In this document: in pieces, positions 54,963-64,000 of the stretch
Numbering within the stretch: the first letter of the stretch is position 1
Layout of the letters: the number at the start of each line of letters is the position of its first letter
NCBI RefSeq assembly: GCF_013155295.1
Contig: NZ_JABJXT010000002.1
Location: 342,610-406,609, forward strand
Length of the DNA: 64,000 bases
Reading direction: 5' to 3'
Origin: Pseudogemmobacter hezensis
Lineage (GTDB): Bacteria; Pseudomonadota; Alphaproteobacteria; Rhodobacterales; Rhodobacteraceae
Position numbers and translations under genes: made by a program
The notes under the pieces: generated by a model
What the model saw: the letters and a program-made list of their open reading frames with translations, nothing else
Told to the model about the DNA's origin: nothing
The model's database searches: none

Positions 54963-56321
54963 ATGAGCAAAAAGAACATCCTGCTGGTCTCTTTCGACGA
55001 TGCCTGCGCGCCCTGGCGCTATAAGACCGCCTTTCAGGAGCCGCTGCAGCTGCCCACCCTGGAGGCCCTTTGCAGGCAGGCCACAGTGTTTCAGTCTGCC
55101 TATTGCCAGGCCCCGATCTGCGGCCCGTCACGCGCCAGCATGATGACCTCTCAGCTGCCGTCAGATCTGGGTATTCTCGACAATTCGACCTTTCTTTTTG
55201 ACCATGTTCCGGCCGAGACCTCCTGGATCCACACCCTGCGCGAAAGCGGCTATTTTTGCTCATCAGGGGGCAAGGTGCACCACAAACCGACCCTTGCCCG
55301 CCCCCACCACCGGGCGCTTTACTCTGACGAGCGCAAGGCTTTCGATGTCGATATGCGCCTGCCGCGAGAGTTGCGCCGCCGCTCTCACCCCTTTGGCGGC
55401 CATCGTCACGGTCGCGGCACTGTGGATGGGGTTGATGATGACTTCTTCTTCGATCAGCAGGTGGCCAATTCCACGATCGATTTTCTGGAGACCTATCGTG
55501 ACGATCGCCCCTTTTTCCGCGAGGTCGGATTTTTCAGCCCACATGGGCCGCATATAACCCCGGCCCGCTTTAAAAGAGCTTACAACGCCGCGAATTTTGT
55601 AAAGCCTGCCGAATGGGACGGCTATATCGCCGATAGCCCCTATGTATCGAGGAACATTCCGGAATTTGAAGAATTCCGCTCGCTCGACTTCTGGCAGAAA
55701 AGCGTGCGGAATTACTTCTCGGCCTATAGCCATGGCGATTATCAGCTGGGGCGTGTTCTTTCGGCCTTGCTGTCCTCGGCCCATGCAGAGAATACCATCG
55801 TCGCCGTGGTCTCCGATCACGGTTTCCATCTGGGAAGCCGCAATCTGTTTCGCAAAACCACGCTGTGGGAACAGTCGCTGCATGTCCCCTTTGTGATTTT
55901 CGATCCCTCCGATCCACAGGGGCAGATTGTCACCGATCCGGTGGCCTTGCTGGATCTGGGCCCAACGCTGATGGATTTCGCCGAAGTGACATCGCCGCCG
56001 CCCAATGCCGGGCGTTCGCTGCGGCCAATGATGCATGGGGCGCGTGATCCTGATCGGGTCATCCCCTCTTATTACGGCAATAGCATTTCGATCCGCAAAG
56101 GTGACTACCGCATCATCCGCTATGCCTCGGATCCCGCGAGCCCGGATTTCCAGCTTTTCGATCTGCGCAATGATTACTGGCAACTGAACAACCTGGGCAC
56201 CGGGCACCCTGCCTTTGCGCCGATGCGCCAGGCGCTGGATGACTGGGCCAGACAGACAGGCTATGTCTATCGTGATCAGGGCCAGTCTGATGCGGCCCCC
56301 GATGAGGGTGGCGCTGAATGA
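54963..56321 (+). CDS. Type I sulfatase without signal peptide
   Basis: Alkaline-phosphatase-fold sulfatase of 452 residues. The nucleophile motif is Cys53-Gly-Pro-Ser-Arg57 (CxPxR), so Cys53 must become formylglycine. Calcium ligands Asp12-Asp13 (SFDDA) and Asp-His in SDHGFHLG are present, with a conserved Lys in RKTTLWEQS. The N terminus is MSKKNILLVSF with no signal sequence, so the enzyme is probably cytoplasmic. It overlaps the FGE gene by 4 bp and lies 88 bp after tauC, pointing to import followed by desulfation. Closest family flavour is iduronate/choline-sulfatase-like; the substrate is unknown. Confidence 0.93.
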   Translation: MSKKNILLVSFDDACAPWRYKTAFQEPLQLPTLEALCRQATVFQSAYCQAPICGPSRASMMTSQLPSDLGILDNSTFLFDHVPAETSWIHTLRESGYFCSSGGKVHHKPTLARPHHRALYSDERKAFDVDMRLPRELRRRSHPFGGHRHGRGTVDGVDDDFFFDQQVANSTIDFLETYRDDRPFFREVGFFSPHGPHITPARFKRAYNAANFVKPAEWDGYIADSPYVSRNIPEFEEFRSLDFWQKSVRNYFSAYSHGDYQLGRVLSALLSSAHAENTIVAVVSDHGFHLGSRNLFRKTTLWEQSLHVPFVIFDPSDPQGQIVTDPVALLDLGPTLMDFAEVTSPPPNAGRSLRPMMHGARDPDRVIPSYYGNSISIRKGDYRIIRYASDPASPDFQLFDLRNDYWQLNNLGTGHPAFAPMRQALDDWARQTGYVYRDQGQSDAAPDEGGAE

Positions 56322-57301
56322 CCTGTCGCTGCGCGCCTTCGGGGGCGGCCTCAGCCAAAAGCGCTGACAAAGGCGCTGACCGCGAAGTGCTTGCAGGGGG
56401 CTGCTCGGACAGTCTGCGCCAGTCTGTCCTGGACCTGCTGCGCGACATCCCCGGCGGCTTTGCCGAGATGGGGGCCCCGAAATCACGCTATGCCGCTGAC
56501 CTCGACAGCCCCAGGCGGCGCATCCGTCTGGACCCCTTTCAGATCAGCGCAACCTGCATCACCAACGCGCTATTCGCACAGTTCGTCGCCGAAAGCGGCC
56601 ATCGCACCACCGCCGAGCGCGAAGGCTGGTCCTTCGTCTTTCACCTCGGCCTGTCTGATCCCGGTGCCTTTGCCGCGCCGCCCGGCACGCCATGGTGGCG
56701 TCAGGTGAAAGGTGCCGACTGGGCGCATCCCGAGGGCCCCGGCAGCTCGGTTGCCGGCCGCGAGGATCATCCGGTCGTGCATGTCTCCTGGGATGATGCG
56801 GTCGCTTTCGCACGTTTTACCGGCACCGCCCTGCCATCCGAGGCGCAATGGGAACATGCCGCGCGGGGTGGGCTGCGGCGCATGAAATTCCCCTGGGGCA
56901 ATGAGCTTGCGCCCGGCGGCACCCATCGCTGCAACACCTGGCAGGGCAGCTTTCCGATGGAAAACAGCGCCGCAGACGGCCACTCGGGCACCGCACCGGC
57001 GCAAAGCTACATGCCCAACGGATATGGCCTCTACAATATGAGCGGCAATGTCTGGGAGTGGGTGGCAGACTGGTTCGGCCCCCTGCCCGCGGCAAAGATC
57101 CCGCCGCTTGCCAATCCAGGCGGCCCATCTGAAGGCCAGGGCCGGGTGATCCGCGGCGGCTCGCATCTTTGCTGCGCGTCCTATTGTGAGCGCTATTTCG
57201 TTCATTCGCGCAGCCACAATACGCCAGCCAGCACGACGGGGCATATGGGGTTTCGCCTGGCCTGCCCCATTCCACCGCGCCCACCTGTCGCGGCCAAATG
57301 A
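56318..57301 (+). CDS. Formylglycine-generating enzyme (SUMF1/FGE family)
   Basis: A 327-residue activator that oxidises the sulfatase cysteine to formylglycine using oxygen and copper. The active pair is Cys285 and Cys290 in SHLCCASYCERY, the same C-x4-C spacing as human Cys336/Cys341, and SRSHNTPAST follows. NMSGNVWEWVADW near residue 245 and HVSWDDAVAFARF near 155 are family hallmarks. No signal peptide is visible, matching its cytoplasmic partner. The ATG overlaps the sulfatase stop (ATGA), so both are made together. An additional Cys286 sits between the catalytic cysteines. Confidence 0.94.
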   Translation: MTCRCAPSGAASAKSADKGADREVLAGGCSDSLRQSVLDLLRDIPGGFAEMGAPKSRYAADLDSPRRRIRLDPFQISATCITNALFAQFVAESGHRTTAEREGWSFVFHLGLSDPGAFAAPPGTPWWRQVKGADWAHPEGPGSSVAGREDHPVVHVSWDDAVAFARFTGTALPSEAQWEHAARGGLRRMKFPWGNELAPGGTHRCNTWQGSFPMENSAADGHSGTAPAQSYMPNGYGLYNMSGNVWEWVADWFGPLPAAKIPPLANPGGPSEGQGRVIRGGSHLCCASYCERYFVHSRSHNTPASTTGHMGFRLACPIPPRPPVAAK

Positions 57302-57508
57302 ATGGCCCCATGTCTTGCGGGCGCCTGCCTCGCCAGCTTTGAAGCAATGATGGACGCTGAAGCTGAGGCCTGACGCTGGGGCTGGCGGGCCACGAAAACC
57401 AAAGGCAGGACATGCCCGATTACCTCGGGATATTCTGCAAGCCGGCGTTCAGACATGCGCAGAGCAGGATGCTGTCGCCCGCCGGGTTGAGGCACCACCC
57501 GATGCCTT

Positions 57509-58765
57509 TCAGCGCCTGTTCAGCAAAGCCTCGGTCACACTCGACAGCGCGAGGGCCGTGGCGCCGCGCGCCCAGAGCTGGTCCCCCCAGGCATGAACCT
57601 CAATCGGCGGCAGCGGGCGGCCTGAGCGGATCACCAGATTGCGCATCTCGTCCAGCGTCTCGGGGGCGTAAAGGTAGTCGTAGCGCATCCGGTTCCCCGA
57701 AAGGATGATAAGCGCCGGGTCAAAAAGATTGACCACATTCGACAGGCCCACGGCCAGATATCGCCCCGCGCGGCGAAAAATCGAATGCGCGATCGCATCG
57801 CCGCCTTTCGCGTGGTCATAAAGGCTTTCCAGCAGCAGTTCGATCGGCTGGCTTTCCCGGTGCCCCCAGTCCAGCGCGGTCGTCGCCTCGCGCGCAAGGG
57901 CGTAATCGGCGACATAGGCCTCAAGACAGCCGCGCTGGCCGCAACGGCAAAGTGCACCGTCCAGCTGCACCTTCGTATGGCCCAGCTCCATCCCCAGCCG
58001 CTGCGCCCCCCGGTAAAGCCGATGGTTCATCACAAAACCCATGCCCAGGCCGTGCTCGATGGTCACCACCGCGAAATCGGTCAGCCCGCGACCGACACCA
58101 AACCACAGCTCGGCCAGGGCGACCAGATTGGCGTCATTGTCGATGATGACAGGTACCGAAAGCCGGGCCGAAACCTCGGTTGCCAGCGGCACCTGGCGGC
58201 CGGTCAGCACCGATGACCACAAGACCACCCCTTCGGCCGTGTCGACAAAACCGGGCACCCCCATCCCAAGGGCGGCCAGCTGGCGGCGCTCGATTCCGGC
58301 CTGCGTGCAGACCTGATCCAGAAGCGTCTCGGTGGCTTCCAGCAGCTCATGAAGATCCACCGCACCAGGGCGACGGCGCATCATGCCACTGGCGATCAGA
58401 TTGCCCGCGAAATCAACGATCACGGCAGTATGTTCATGGTCGGACAGCTTCATCCCGGCAACCAGAAGCGCCTCGGCCCGAACCGCAAGCGAAACCGCCG
58501 GACGCCCGCGCCCTTCAGGAGAGGCGGTCGTGGTTTCCTCAATCAGCCCGGCGGCGATCAGCTCATAAGTGGCGCTGGTGACAGATGCAGGCGAGACCGC
58601 AAGTTCGCGTGCAAGCTGGGCCCGCGGGATCTGCCCTGCCGCGCGAATACGCTCGAACACCTGCTGGCGCAGCGGCCGGGCCGATTCCGTAAGCGGCGGG
58701 ATCAGCGGCCCGGATCCCGGGCGCCCCTCTGGTTTCGCAGCTAAGGATGTTTGCACTTGCAGCAT
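57509..58765 (-). CDS. xylR: ROK family repressor of the xylose operon
   Basis: Repressor of 418 residues. An N-terminal winged helix-turn-helix (about 30-85, RAQLARELAVSPASVTSATYELIAAGL) precedes a ROK sugar-kinase-like domain with MGVPGFVD and the zinc motif ending CRCGQRGCLE. The catalytic-type Asp in VIIDNDANLVA is present, as in many ROK regulators. It is divergent from xylF, and the 203 bp between them hold an AT-rich inverted repeat. The naming follows this context. Sugar kinases of the ROK family lack the HTH, so a kinase is excluded. Confidence 0.9.
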   Translation of the reverse strand: MLQVQTSLAAKPEGRPGSGPLIPPLTESARPLRQQVFERIRAAGQIPRAQLARELAVSPASVTSATYELIAAGLIEETTTASPEGRGRPAVSLAVRAEALLVAGMKLSDHEHTAVIVDFAGNLIASGMMRRRPGAVDLHELLEATETLLDQVCTQAGIERRQLAALGMGVPGFVDTAEGVVLWSSVLTGRQVPLATEVSARLSVPVIIDNDANLVALAELWFGVGRGLTDFAVVTIEHGLGMGFVMNHRLYRGAQRLGMELGHTKVQLDGALCRCGQRGCLEAYVADYALAREATTALDWGHRESQPIELLLESLYDHAKGGDAIAHSIFRRAGRYLAVGLSNVVNLFDPALIILSGNRMRYDYLYAPETLDEMRNLVIRSGRPLPPIEVHAWGDQLWARGATALALSSVTEALLNRR

Positions 58766-58867
58766 TTTGTTGAGCCGATGAAGTAAAGTCGCGGATATAT
58801 CTTCAATATCACCGATAACCCCGGCTGAATCCAGGAATAACTGGCGAAATAGTTGCGCGCGCCTCAG

Positions 58868-58891
58868 TTTTTATTTTGACATATGAATAAA
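58868..58891. promoter_or_regulatory. Candidate ROK repressor operator upstream of xylF
   Basis: TTTTATT (58868-58874) and AATAAAA (58885-58891) form a 7 bp inverted repeat around a 10-base spacer. It lies in the divergent repressor-xylF gap, 77 bp before xylF. The AT-rich block stands out in GC-rich surroundings. Confidence 0.55.
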
Positions 58892-58968
58892 ACAACCCAA
58901 CAGTCACACTGTCCGGCGAATCCGCCTGGACCGGCCCGCGCAGGGCCGTATCGTTAGGGAGGACGAAT

Positions 58969-59994
58969 ATGCGCAAGGTATTTCTCGCCGCGATCATCGC
59001 GGCGGCCGGATTTAATTCTGCAGCTTTGGCCGAGGGGCTGACGATCGGCGTATCATGGTCGAATTTTCAGGAAGAGCGCTGGAAGACCGATGAGGCCGCG
59101 ATCAAGGCCGCGCTAGACGCAGCCGGAGCGACCTATGTTTCCGCCGATGCCCAGTCGAATTCCTCGAAACAGCTTTCCGACATCGAGGCACTGATGGCGC
59201 AGGGCGTTGATGCGCTGATCGTGCTGGCCCAGGACAATGCCGCCATCGCCCCCGCCGTTCAGGCGGCCGCTGACGCCGGCATTCCGGTGATTTCCTATGA
59301 CCGCCTGATCGAGGATGAGCGGGCCTTCTATATCACCTTCGACAATGTCGAAGTGGGTCGCCTGCAGGCTGCCGAGGTCTTCAAACTGGCGCCCAAGGGC
59401 AATTACGTGATGATCAAGGGCTCGCCCACCGATCCGAACGCCGATTTCCTGCGTCAGGGCCAGCAAGAGGTGATCCAGGCCGCCGTCGATTCCGGTGACA
59501 TCAGGATCGTCGGTGAGGCCTATACCGATGCCTGGCTGCCAGCCACTGCGCAGCGGAACATGGAGCAGTTCCTGACCGACAATGACAATAAGGTCGATGC
59601 CGTTGTCGCCTCGAATGATGGCACCGCAGGCGGCGCGATTGCGGCGTTGACGGCGGCGGGCCTGCAGGGGATTCCGGTCTCGGGCCAGGATGCCGACAAA
59701 GCGGCGCTGAACCGCGTGGCGGCAGGCACCCAGACGGTTTCGGTCTTTAAGGACTCGCGCGATCTGGGCAAGGGCGCGGCAGAAATCGCGCTGGCGCTGG
59801 CAGGTGGCACCGCCCCCGCAGATGTCGCCAATGCGACCACCTTTACCACGCCCTCGGGCAAGGTGGTGAATTCGGTCTTCCTCAAGCCGGTTGCGATCAC
59901 CAAAGACAATCTGAACATCGTCGTCGATGGCGGCTGGATCACCAAAGAAGAGCTGTGCCAGGGCGTAAGTGCCGGCCCGGCAATCTGCAACTGA
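58969..59994 (+). CDS. xylF: D-xylose ABC transporter periplasmic binding protein
   Basis: Periplasmic sugar receptor of 341 residues. The signal peptide (1-22, ending ALA) precedes [19 protein letters not shown], a XylF-specific beginning. Further family segments are [29 protein letters not shown] and [16 protein letters not shown] follows GGGAGGA. It heads the xylFHG-xylB relic-xylA operon and is divergent from the ROK repressor. Confidence 0.95.
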   Translation: MRKVFLAAIIAAAGFNSAALAEGLTIGVSWSNFQEERWKTDEAAIKAALDAAGATYVSADAQSNSSKQLSDIEALMAQGVDALIVLAQDNAAIAPAVQAAADAGIPVISYDRLIEDERAFYITFDNVEVGRLQAAEVFKLAPKGNYVMIKGSPTDPNADFLRQGQQEVIQAAVDSGDIRIVGEAYTDAWLPATAQRNMEQFLTDNDNKVDAVVASNDGTAGGAIAALTAAGLQGIPVSGQDADKAALNRVAAGTQTVSVFKDSRDLGKGAAEIALALAGGTAPADVANATTFTTPSGKVVNSVFLKPVAITKDNLNIVVDGGWITKEELCQGVSAGPAICN

Positions 59995-60082
59995 TCTGAG
60001 CGGTTCAGCGCGCGCGGAATGCCACAGCGACCGCGCGCGCCTATGTTCCCACCGGAACCATTTTCCCCGGAAGCCATCCCAC

Positions 60083-61426
60083 ATGACGCAAGCCCTGCCC
60101 CCTGTCACGCCGCAAACGCGGCGCGGACTGTTTGAACACCTTCAGATAGATTCCCGCCTGCTGGGCATGGTCGGCGCTTTTGCGGTGATCTGCCTTGCAT
60201 TCCAGCTCTGGACCGGCTTTCGCGCCGTGGGCGGAGGAAATCCGCTGGCCTGGCTGACGGGCGGGCGCTTTCTGATACCCCAGAATATCTTCAATATCGC
60301 CAATCAGACGGTATCGGTTGCAATCATGGCGACAGGCATGGTCTTTGTGATCGTCACCCGCCATATCGATCTGTCGGTCGGCTCGATCCTGGCAGTCTGT
60401 TCGGCGGTGATGGGGATCTTGCAGGTCTGGGTGCTGCCACAGCTTATGGGCCTTGGCATCGGCAATCCCGCAATTGCGCCGATTGCGATCTTTGCGGGGC
60501 TGTTGACCGGCACGCTGATCGGGGCGCTGAATGGCTGGCTGGTCGGATATCAGCGCATCCCGGCCTTTATCGTGACGCTGGGCGGGCTGCTGATCTGGCG
60601 CAATGTCGGCTGGTATATCACCTCGGGGCAGACCCAGGGACCGCTGGACGCCAATTTCCTGCTGTTCGGCGGCGCGGGCGGCACACTTTACCCGACTGCC
60701 AGCTGGATCGCCGGCCTTCTGGCCACGGCTCTGGCGGTCTGGGCGCTGTTTCGCGGCCGCGCGAATAAGGCACGGCACGGATTTCCGGTCAAACCGCTCT
60801 GGGCGGAAGGGGTGATCGCAGGCTTTGTGGCCACGGCGATCCTGGGGTTTGTGGCGATTGTGAACGCCTATCAGGTGCCGCCCGGACGGTTGACGCGCGA
60901 ATTCGCTGCGCGGGGCGAGACGATGCCCGAGGGCTACTCTATCGGCTACGGCCTGCCAATTTCGGTGCTGGTGCTGGTTGTCGTCGCCTTTGTGATGACG
61001 GTGATCGCGCGGCGGATGCGGCTGGGGCGCTATATTTTCGCCACCGGCGGCAACCCCGATGCGGCAGAGCTGTCGGGCATCAACACCCGCCTGCTGACGG
61101 TCAAGGTCTTTGCGCTGATGGGGTTTCTGTGCGGGCTTTCGGCGATTGTCGCCCAGGCAAGGCTGCAAAACCACGCCAATGACATTGGCACGCTTGATGA
61201 GCTGCGGGTGATCGCCGCGGCGGTGATTGGCGGCACGGCGCTGTCAGGCGGCATCGGCACCATTTACGGCGCGATCCTTGGTGCGGTCATCATGCAGGCG
61301 CTGCAATCGGGGATGGCCATGGTCGGCGTCGACAGCCCCTTCCAGAATATCGTGGTCGGCATCGTCCTGGCGCTGGCGGTCTGGATCGACATTCAATACC
61401 GCAAACGCAAAGGGGCCCGGGCATGA
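60083..61426 (+). CDS. xylH: Xylose ABC transporter permease
   Basis: Inner-membrane permease of 447 residues, BPD-transp-2 type, with about ten hydrophobic segments. [19 protein letters not shown] lies near residue 90 and [16 protein letters not shown] near residue 325, both typical of sugar permeases of the ribose/xylose branch. A long loop with YSIGYGLP separates the two halves. The ATG at 60083 is used; a longer frame would run into the xylF 3' end. Overlaps xylG by 4 bp. Confidence 0.94.
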   Translation: MTQALPPVTPQTRRGLFEHLQIDSRLLGMVGAFAVICLAFQLWTGFRAVGGGNPLAWLTGGRFLIPQNIFNIANQTVSVAIMATGMVFVIVTRHIDLSVGSILAVCSAVMGILQVWVLPQLMGLGIGNPAIAPIAIFAGLLTGTLIGALNGWLVGYQRIPAFIVTLGGLLIWRNVGWYITSGQTQGPLDANFLLFGGAGGTLYPTASWIAGLLATALAVWALFRGRANKARHGFPVKPLWAEGVIAGFVATAILGFVAIVNAYQVPPGRLTREFAARGETMPEGYSIGYGLPISVLVLVVVAFVMTVIARRMRLGRYIFATGGNPDAAELSGINTRLLTVKVFALMGFLCGLSAIVAQARLQNHANDIGTLDELRVIAAAVIGGTALSGGIGTIYGAILGAVIMQALQSGMAMVGVDSPFQNIVVGIVLALAVWIDIQYRKRKGARA

Positions 61427-62205
61427 GCGCACAGCAGAACACCGGCTCGGCGAATACGGGCACCCCGCTTGTCGAGATGCGCGACATTTCGATCTCTTTC
61501 GGCGGCATCAAGGCGGTTGATCATGTCTCGATTGATCTGCATCCGGGCGAGGTTGTGGGCCTTCTGGGCCATAATGGCGCCGGGAAATCGACGCTGATCA
61601 AATGCCTGTCGGGTGCCTATCAGGCCGATGCAGGCGAGATTTTCATCAATGGAGAGCGGGCCGAGATCCGCAATCCCCGCGACGCCCGCGCCCATAATAT
61701 CGAGACGATCTACCAGACGCTGGCGCTGGCCGACAATCTCGATGCGGCCTCGAACCTCTTCCTTGGACGAGAGTTGCTGAATACCTGGGGCATGGTGGAC
61801 GATGACGCGATGGAGGCCGAGACCCGCAAGATCATGGGCCGCCTGAACCCCAACTTCCGCAAGTTCAACGAGCCGGTCTCGGCATTGTCAGGCGGTCAGC
61901 GGCAATCGGTGGCGATTGCGCGGGCGGTTTATTTCAACGCAAAGATCCTGATCATGGACGAGCCGACCGCCGCCCTTGGCCCGCATGAAACGCAGATGGT
62001 AGCCGAACTGATCCAGGAGTTGAAACGCCAGGGTCTCGGCATTTTCCTGATCGAGCATGACATTCACGCCGTGATGCAGCTTTGCGACCGCGCAGTGGTG
62101 ATGAAGAACGGCGCCCGCATCGGCACTGTTAATGTTGACGAGGTCACGGATGACGACATCCTCGGCATGATCATCATGGGTAAGAAGCCGGAAAAGGCAT
62201 ATTAA
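61423..62205 (+). CDS. xylG: Xylose ABC transporter ATPase, single-domain
   Basis: Cytoplasmic ATPase of 260 residues with Walker [10 protein letters not shown], signature LSGGQRQSV, Walker [13 protein letters not shown] and H-loop [10 protein letters not shown]. coli XylG is a tandem of two ATPase domains of about 510 residues. This protein has one, as in the FrcA-type importers of alphaproteobacteria, so it should act as a homodimer. Starts inside the xylH stop (ATGA). Confidence 0.94.
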   Translation: MSAQQNTGSANTGTPLVEMRDISISFGGIKAVDHVSIDLHPGEVVGLLGHNGAGKSTLIKCLSGAYQADAGEIFINGERAEIRNPRDARAHNIETIYQTLALADNLDAASNLFLGRELLNTWGMVDDDAMEAETRKIMGRLNPNFRKFNEPVSALSGGQRQSVAIARAVYFNAKILIMDEPTAALGPHETQMVAELIQELKRQGLGIFLIEHDIHAVMQLCDRAVVMKNGARIGTVNVDEVTDDDILGMIIMGKKPEKAY

Positions 62206-62208
62206 GCC

Positions 62209-62556
62209 ATGTATATCGGGCTTGATCCTGAAATTTCAGGGCTGAAGGGCATCCTGATCGACGGCAGCCAGCAGGTACTGGGCGGGGCGACTGCGGACCC
62301 CACCGTCTCACGCCCTGCCGCCCGCCCAGCCGAGCGCCGGGCCGAGCAGGCCGCGGACGATTGCATCACCTCTGCGCACTCGGTGATGGATCGGCCGGCA
62401 GCGCAGGGGGTGTCCGCCACCAGCGCTGGCGCCCGCATCGCTGCCCGCACCGCCATTGCCCGCCAGCTCACGCCTGCAGAGGCGCTGACTATGGCTTTCG
62501 ACGAAGGGTATGCCCGCTTCCGGGCCGCCCCAACTGCCATCCGAGGACTGATATGA
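62209..62556 (+). pseudogene. xylB: Xylulokinase relic with internal deletion
   Basis: A 115-codon frame that begins like a xylulokinase ([16 protein letters not shown]) and ends like its C terminus ([19 protein letters not shown]). About 365 central codons of the roughly 480-residue enzyme are missing. The phosphate-binding DLGTS has become DPEIS, and conserved Trp positions in the N-terminal part read Arg and Cys. No catalytic Asp or ATP site remains, so kinase activity is excluded. The frame stays open and its stop overlaps the xylA start (ATATGA). It may persist only because it couples translation into xylA. A functional xylulokinase must exist elsewhere if xylose is used. Confidence 0.85.
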
Positions 62557-63854
62557 CCGAGTTTTTCAAAGGCATCCCCAAAATCAGCTATGAGGGGTCT
62601 GAGAGCCGCAACGAATTCGCCTTCCGCCATTACAATCCGCAGGAAGTGATCCTCGGCAAAACGATGGAAGAGCATCTGCGCTTTGCCGTGGCCTGGTGGC
62701 ACAGCTTTGCCTGGCCCGGCGGCGACCCCTTTGGCGGCGCGACCTTTGAGCGCCCCTGGGCAGGCAAGAGCATGGCTCTGGCAAAGCTGAAGGCCGATGT
62801 CGCCTTCGAGCTTTATGACATCCTCGACGCGCCCTTCTACTGTTTCCACGATGCCGATATCCGCCCCGAGGGCGCGACTTTTGCGGAAACCACCCGCAAT
62901 CTGGAAGAGATGGTCGACTACCTTGGGGAAAAGCAGGCGTCTTCGAAGACCCGGCTTCTTTGGGGCACTGCGAATATGTTCAGCCATCGCCGCTGGATGG
63001 CGGGTGCTGCAACCAATCCTGACCCCCATGTCTATGCCTATGCCGCCGCGACGGTGAAGGTGAATATGGATGCCACGCTGAAACTGGGGGGGCAGAACTA
63101 CGTGCTCTGGGGCGGACGCGAGGGCTATGAGACGCTTCTGAACACCGATCTTAAGGCCGAGCGCGAACATGCCGGGCGCTTCCTGCAGCAGGTGGTGGAA
63201 TATAAGCACAAGATCGGTTTCAAAGGCGACATCCTGATCGAGCCGAAGCCGCAGGAGCCGACCAAACATCAGTATGATTATGATGTTTCAACGGTTTACG
63301 GCTTCCTCAAACAGTTCGGCCTGGAGAATGAGGTCAAGACCAATATCGAGCAGGGCCATGCCATTCTCGCCGGGCACAGCTTTGAGCATGAGATCGCCAC
63401 TGCCTCGGCACTTGGTATCTTTGGCTCGATCGACATGAACCGCAATGACTACCAGTCGGGCTGGGATACCGACCAGTTCCCCAACAACCATGTCGAAAAG
63501 GCGCTGGCCTTCTTCGAGATCCTGAAGGCGGGCGGCTATAAAAACGGCGGCACCAATTTCGATGCCAAGATCCGGCGCCAGTCGCTGGATGCCGAAGACC
63601 TGGTTCTGGCCCATGTCGGCGGCATGGATACCTGCGCCCGCGCGCTGCGTGCCGCGGCTGCGATGATGGAATCGGGCGAGGTTGAGGCTGCAGTCCGCGC
63701 CCGTTACGCGGGCTGGCAGGAACCAGCCGCGCAGGCGATGCTGAAAGGCTCGCTTGAGGATGCGGCCGCCCGCGTTGGCAAAGAGGGCCTTGAGCCGCAG
63801 CCACGCTCGGGCCGCCAGGAGCGCCTGGAGAACCTCTGGAACCGCTACGTCTGA
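62553..63854 (+). CDS. xylA: Xylose isomerase
   Basis: Cytoplasmic enzyme of 433 residues converting D-xylose to D-xylulose. The catalytic His is in CFHDADI (near residue 100). Metal ligands lie in [15 protein letters not shown] (near 230), in [19 protein letters not shown] and in [19 protein letters not shown]. The WGGREGYE motif is intact. The start is ATG at 62553, overlapping the relic stop; longer frames upstream were rejected because they have no XylA similarity. Last gene of the operon, followed by a hairpin and an insertion sequence end. Confidence 0.97.
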   Translation: MTEFFKGIPKISYEGSESRNEFAFRHYNPQEVILGKTMEEHLRFAVAWWHSFAWPGGDPFGGATFERPWAGKSMALAKLKADVAFELYDILDAPFYCFHDADIRPEGATFAETTRNLEEMVDYLGEKQASSKTRLLWGTANMFSHRRWMAGAATNPDPHVYAYAAATVKVNMDATLKLGGQNYVLWGGREGYETLLNTDLKAEREHAGRFLQQVVEYKHKIGFKGDILIEPKPQEPTKHQYDYDVSTVYGFLKQFGLENEVKTNIEQGHAILAGHSFEHEIATASALGIFGSIDMNRNDYQSGWDTDQFPNNHVEKALAFFEILKAGGYKNGGTNFDAKIRRQSLDAEDLVLAHVGGMDTCARALRAAAAMMESGEVEAAVRARYAGWQEPAAQAMLKGSLEDAAARVGKEGLEPQPRSGRQERLENLWNRYV

Positions 63855-63871
63855 CGATTGAAGAAGAGACC

Positions 63872-63895
63872 GGCGCAAGAGAAGTGCTCTGCGCC
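63872..63895 (+). terminator. Hairpin after xylA, cut off by an insertion sequence
   Basis: GGCGCAAGAG (63872-63881) pairs with CTCTGCGCC (63887-63895) with one bulged A. No T tract follows, because the IS-like end begins two bases later at 63897. This may be the original xylA terminator with its T run displaced. Confidence 0.6.
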
Positions 63896-63896
63896 G

Positions 63897-64000
63897 TGAC
63901 CTGCCCCCCGGTCGTCCCTCGTTCATAACGAGAGTCCTTGGGTTTGATATTGGTAGGTTTCGGGTTGGGCAAGCGCGCCGGGCGTGGAGCCCTCAGATTG
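63897..64000 (-). mobile_element. End of an IS3-family-like insertion sequence (partial)
   Basis: From TGACCTGCCCCCC (63897-63909), which looks like a terminal inverted repeat of the IS3 class, the sequence runs to the window edge. It carries the last codons of a transposase on the minus strand. The second terminal repeat, and so the element length, is outside the window. Identification is by recalled similarity. Confidence 0.6.
63923..64000 (-). CDS. Transposase C-terminal fragment (window edge)
   Basis: Twenty-five codons plus TGA read on the minus strand and end in ETYQYQTQGLSL. That tail is one I associate with IS3-family OrfB transposases of Paracoccus-like bacteria. The stop lies 26 bp from the element end, as expected for this class. 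The rest of the gene is beyond the window, so nothing can be said about whether it is intact. Confidence 0.5.
   Translation of the reverse strand, partial: QSEGSTPGALAQPETYQYQTQGLSL

Noticed and set aside
54963..56321. Assignment as choline sulfatase BetC
   Set aside because: The gene has no bet operon context and the N-terminal motifs differ; the sulfatase subfamily cannot be fixed by eye.
63288..63972. Minus-strand frames that run from the IS end back into xylA
   Set aside because: They are antisense to xylA; only the frame ending at 63923 continues as transposase-like sequence to the right edge.

Overview
The window is a 64 kb GC-rich chromosomal segment of an alphaproteobacterium, almost certainly a member of the Rhodobacteraceae/Paracoccaceae. 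The lineage call rests on several points. A senC gene lies divergent from a full RegB (PrrB) redox kinase. A CcrM-type GANTC methyltransferase lies beside rnhB. A single-NBD xylFHG importer is governed by a ROK repressor, and the Smr / MltA / Tim44-like / FxsA / SecB run is an arrangement familiar from this group. I see no tRNA, rRNA or CRISPR array.

Layout. 1-4 kb: redox sensing (senC, regB, a PAS protein without a kinase domain). 4-9.2 kb: housekeeping (Smr, mltA, Tim44-like, fxsA, secB, rlmH, rsfS, a DUF6404-like gene). 9.2-14.4 kb: leuC and leuD with an HdeD-like membrane gene between them, then a membrane protein and an EEP-fold protein whose catalytic motifs look degraded. 14.4-18.7 kb: an RND efflux pump and its adaptor. 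19-27.7 kb: a putative amino-alcohol catabolic locus (APH-type kinase, class III aminotransferase-fold phospho-lyase, polyamine-type ABC importer, HisD/HpsN-like dehydrogenase, XRE-cupin regulator). 27.8-34.4 kb: dipeptide importer dppABCDF with an M24 peptidase. 34.5-37.2 kb: phosphohexomutase and an exopolysaccharide-type sugar transferase.

37.4-46.9 kb: an AI-2E family permease, then the transglutaminase-DUF2126 / circularly permuted ATP-grasp-alpha-E / transglutaminase operon (a predicted peptide ligation-modification system with no known substrate), then an SDR and an FMN reductase. 47-51.9 kb: ccrM, rnhB, an epimerase-like gene, AMP nucleosidase and HU. 52-57.3 kb: tauABC-like importer genes followed by a sulfatase and a formylglycine-generating enzyme, both without signal peptides, which suggests import before desulfation. 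57.5-63.9 kb: a xylose locus (ROK repressor, xylF, xylH, xylG, xylA) in which the xylulokinase gene is reduced to a 115-codon in-frame relic. The window ends inside an IS3-like element lying directly after the xylA hairpin.

Most promising leads: the relic xylB that still overlaps the xylA start codon; the amino-alcohol kinase/phospho-lyase locus; the ATP-grasp/alpha-E/transglutaminase operon; the intracellular sulfatase-FGE pair behind a taurine-type importer; three GANTC sites just upstream of ccrM; and an RND pump with Arg at the position of the AcrB proton-relay Lys940. All functional statements are from reading the sequence and recalled family knowledge; no database search was run.
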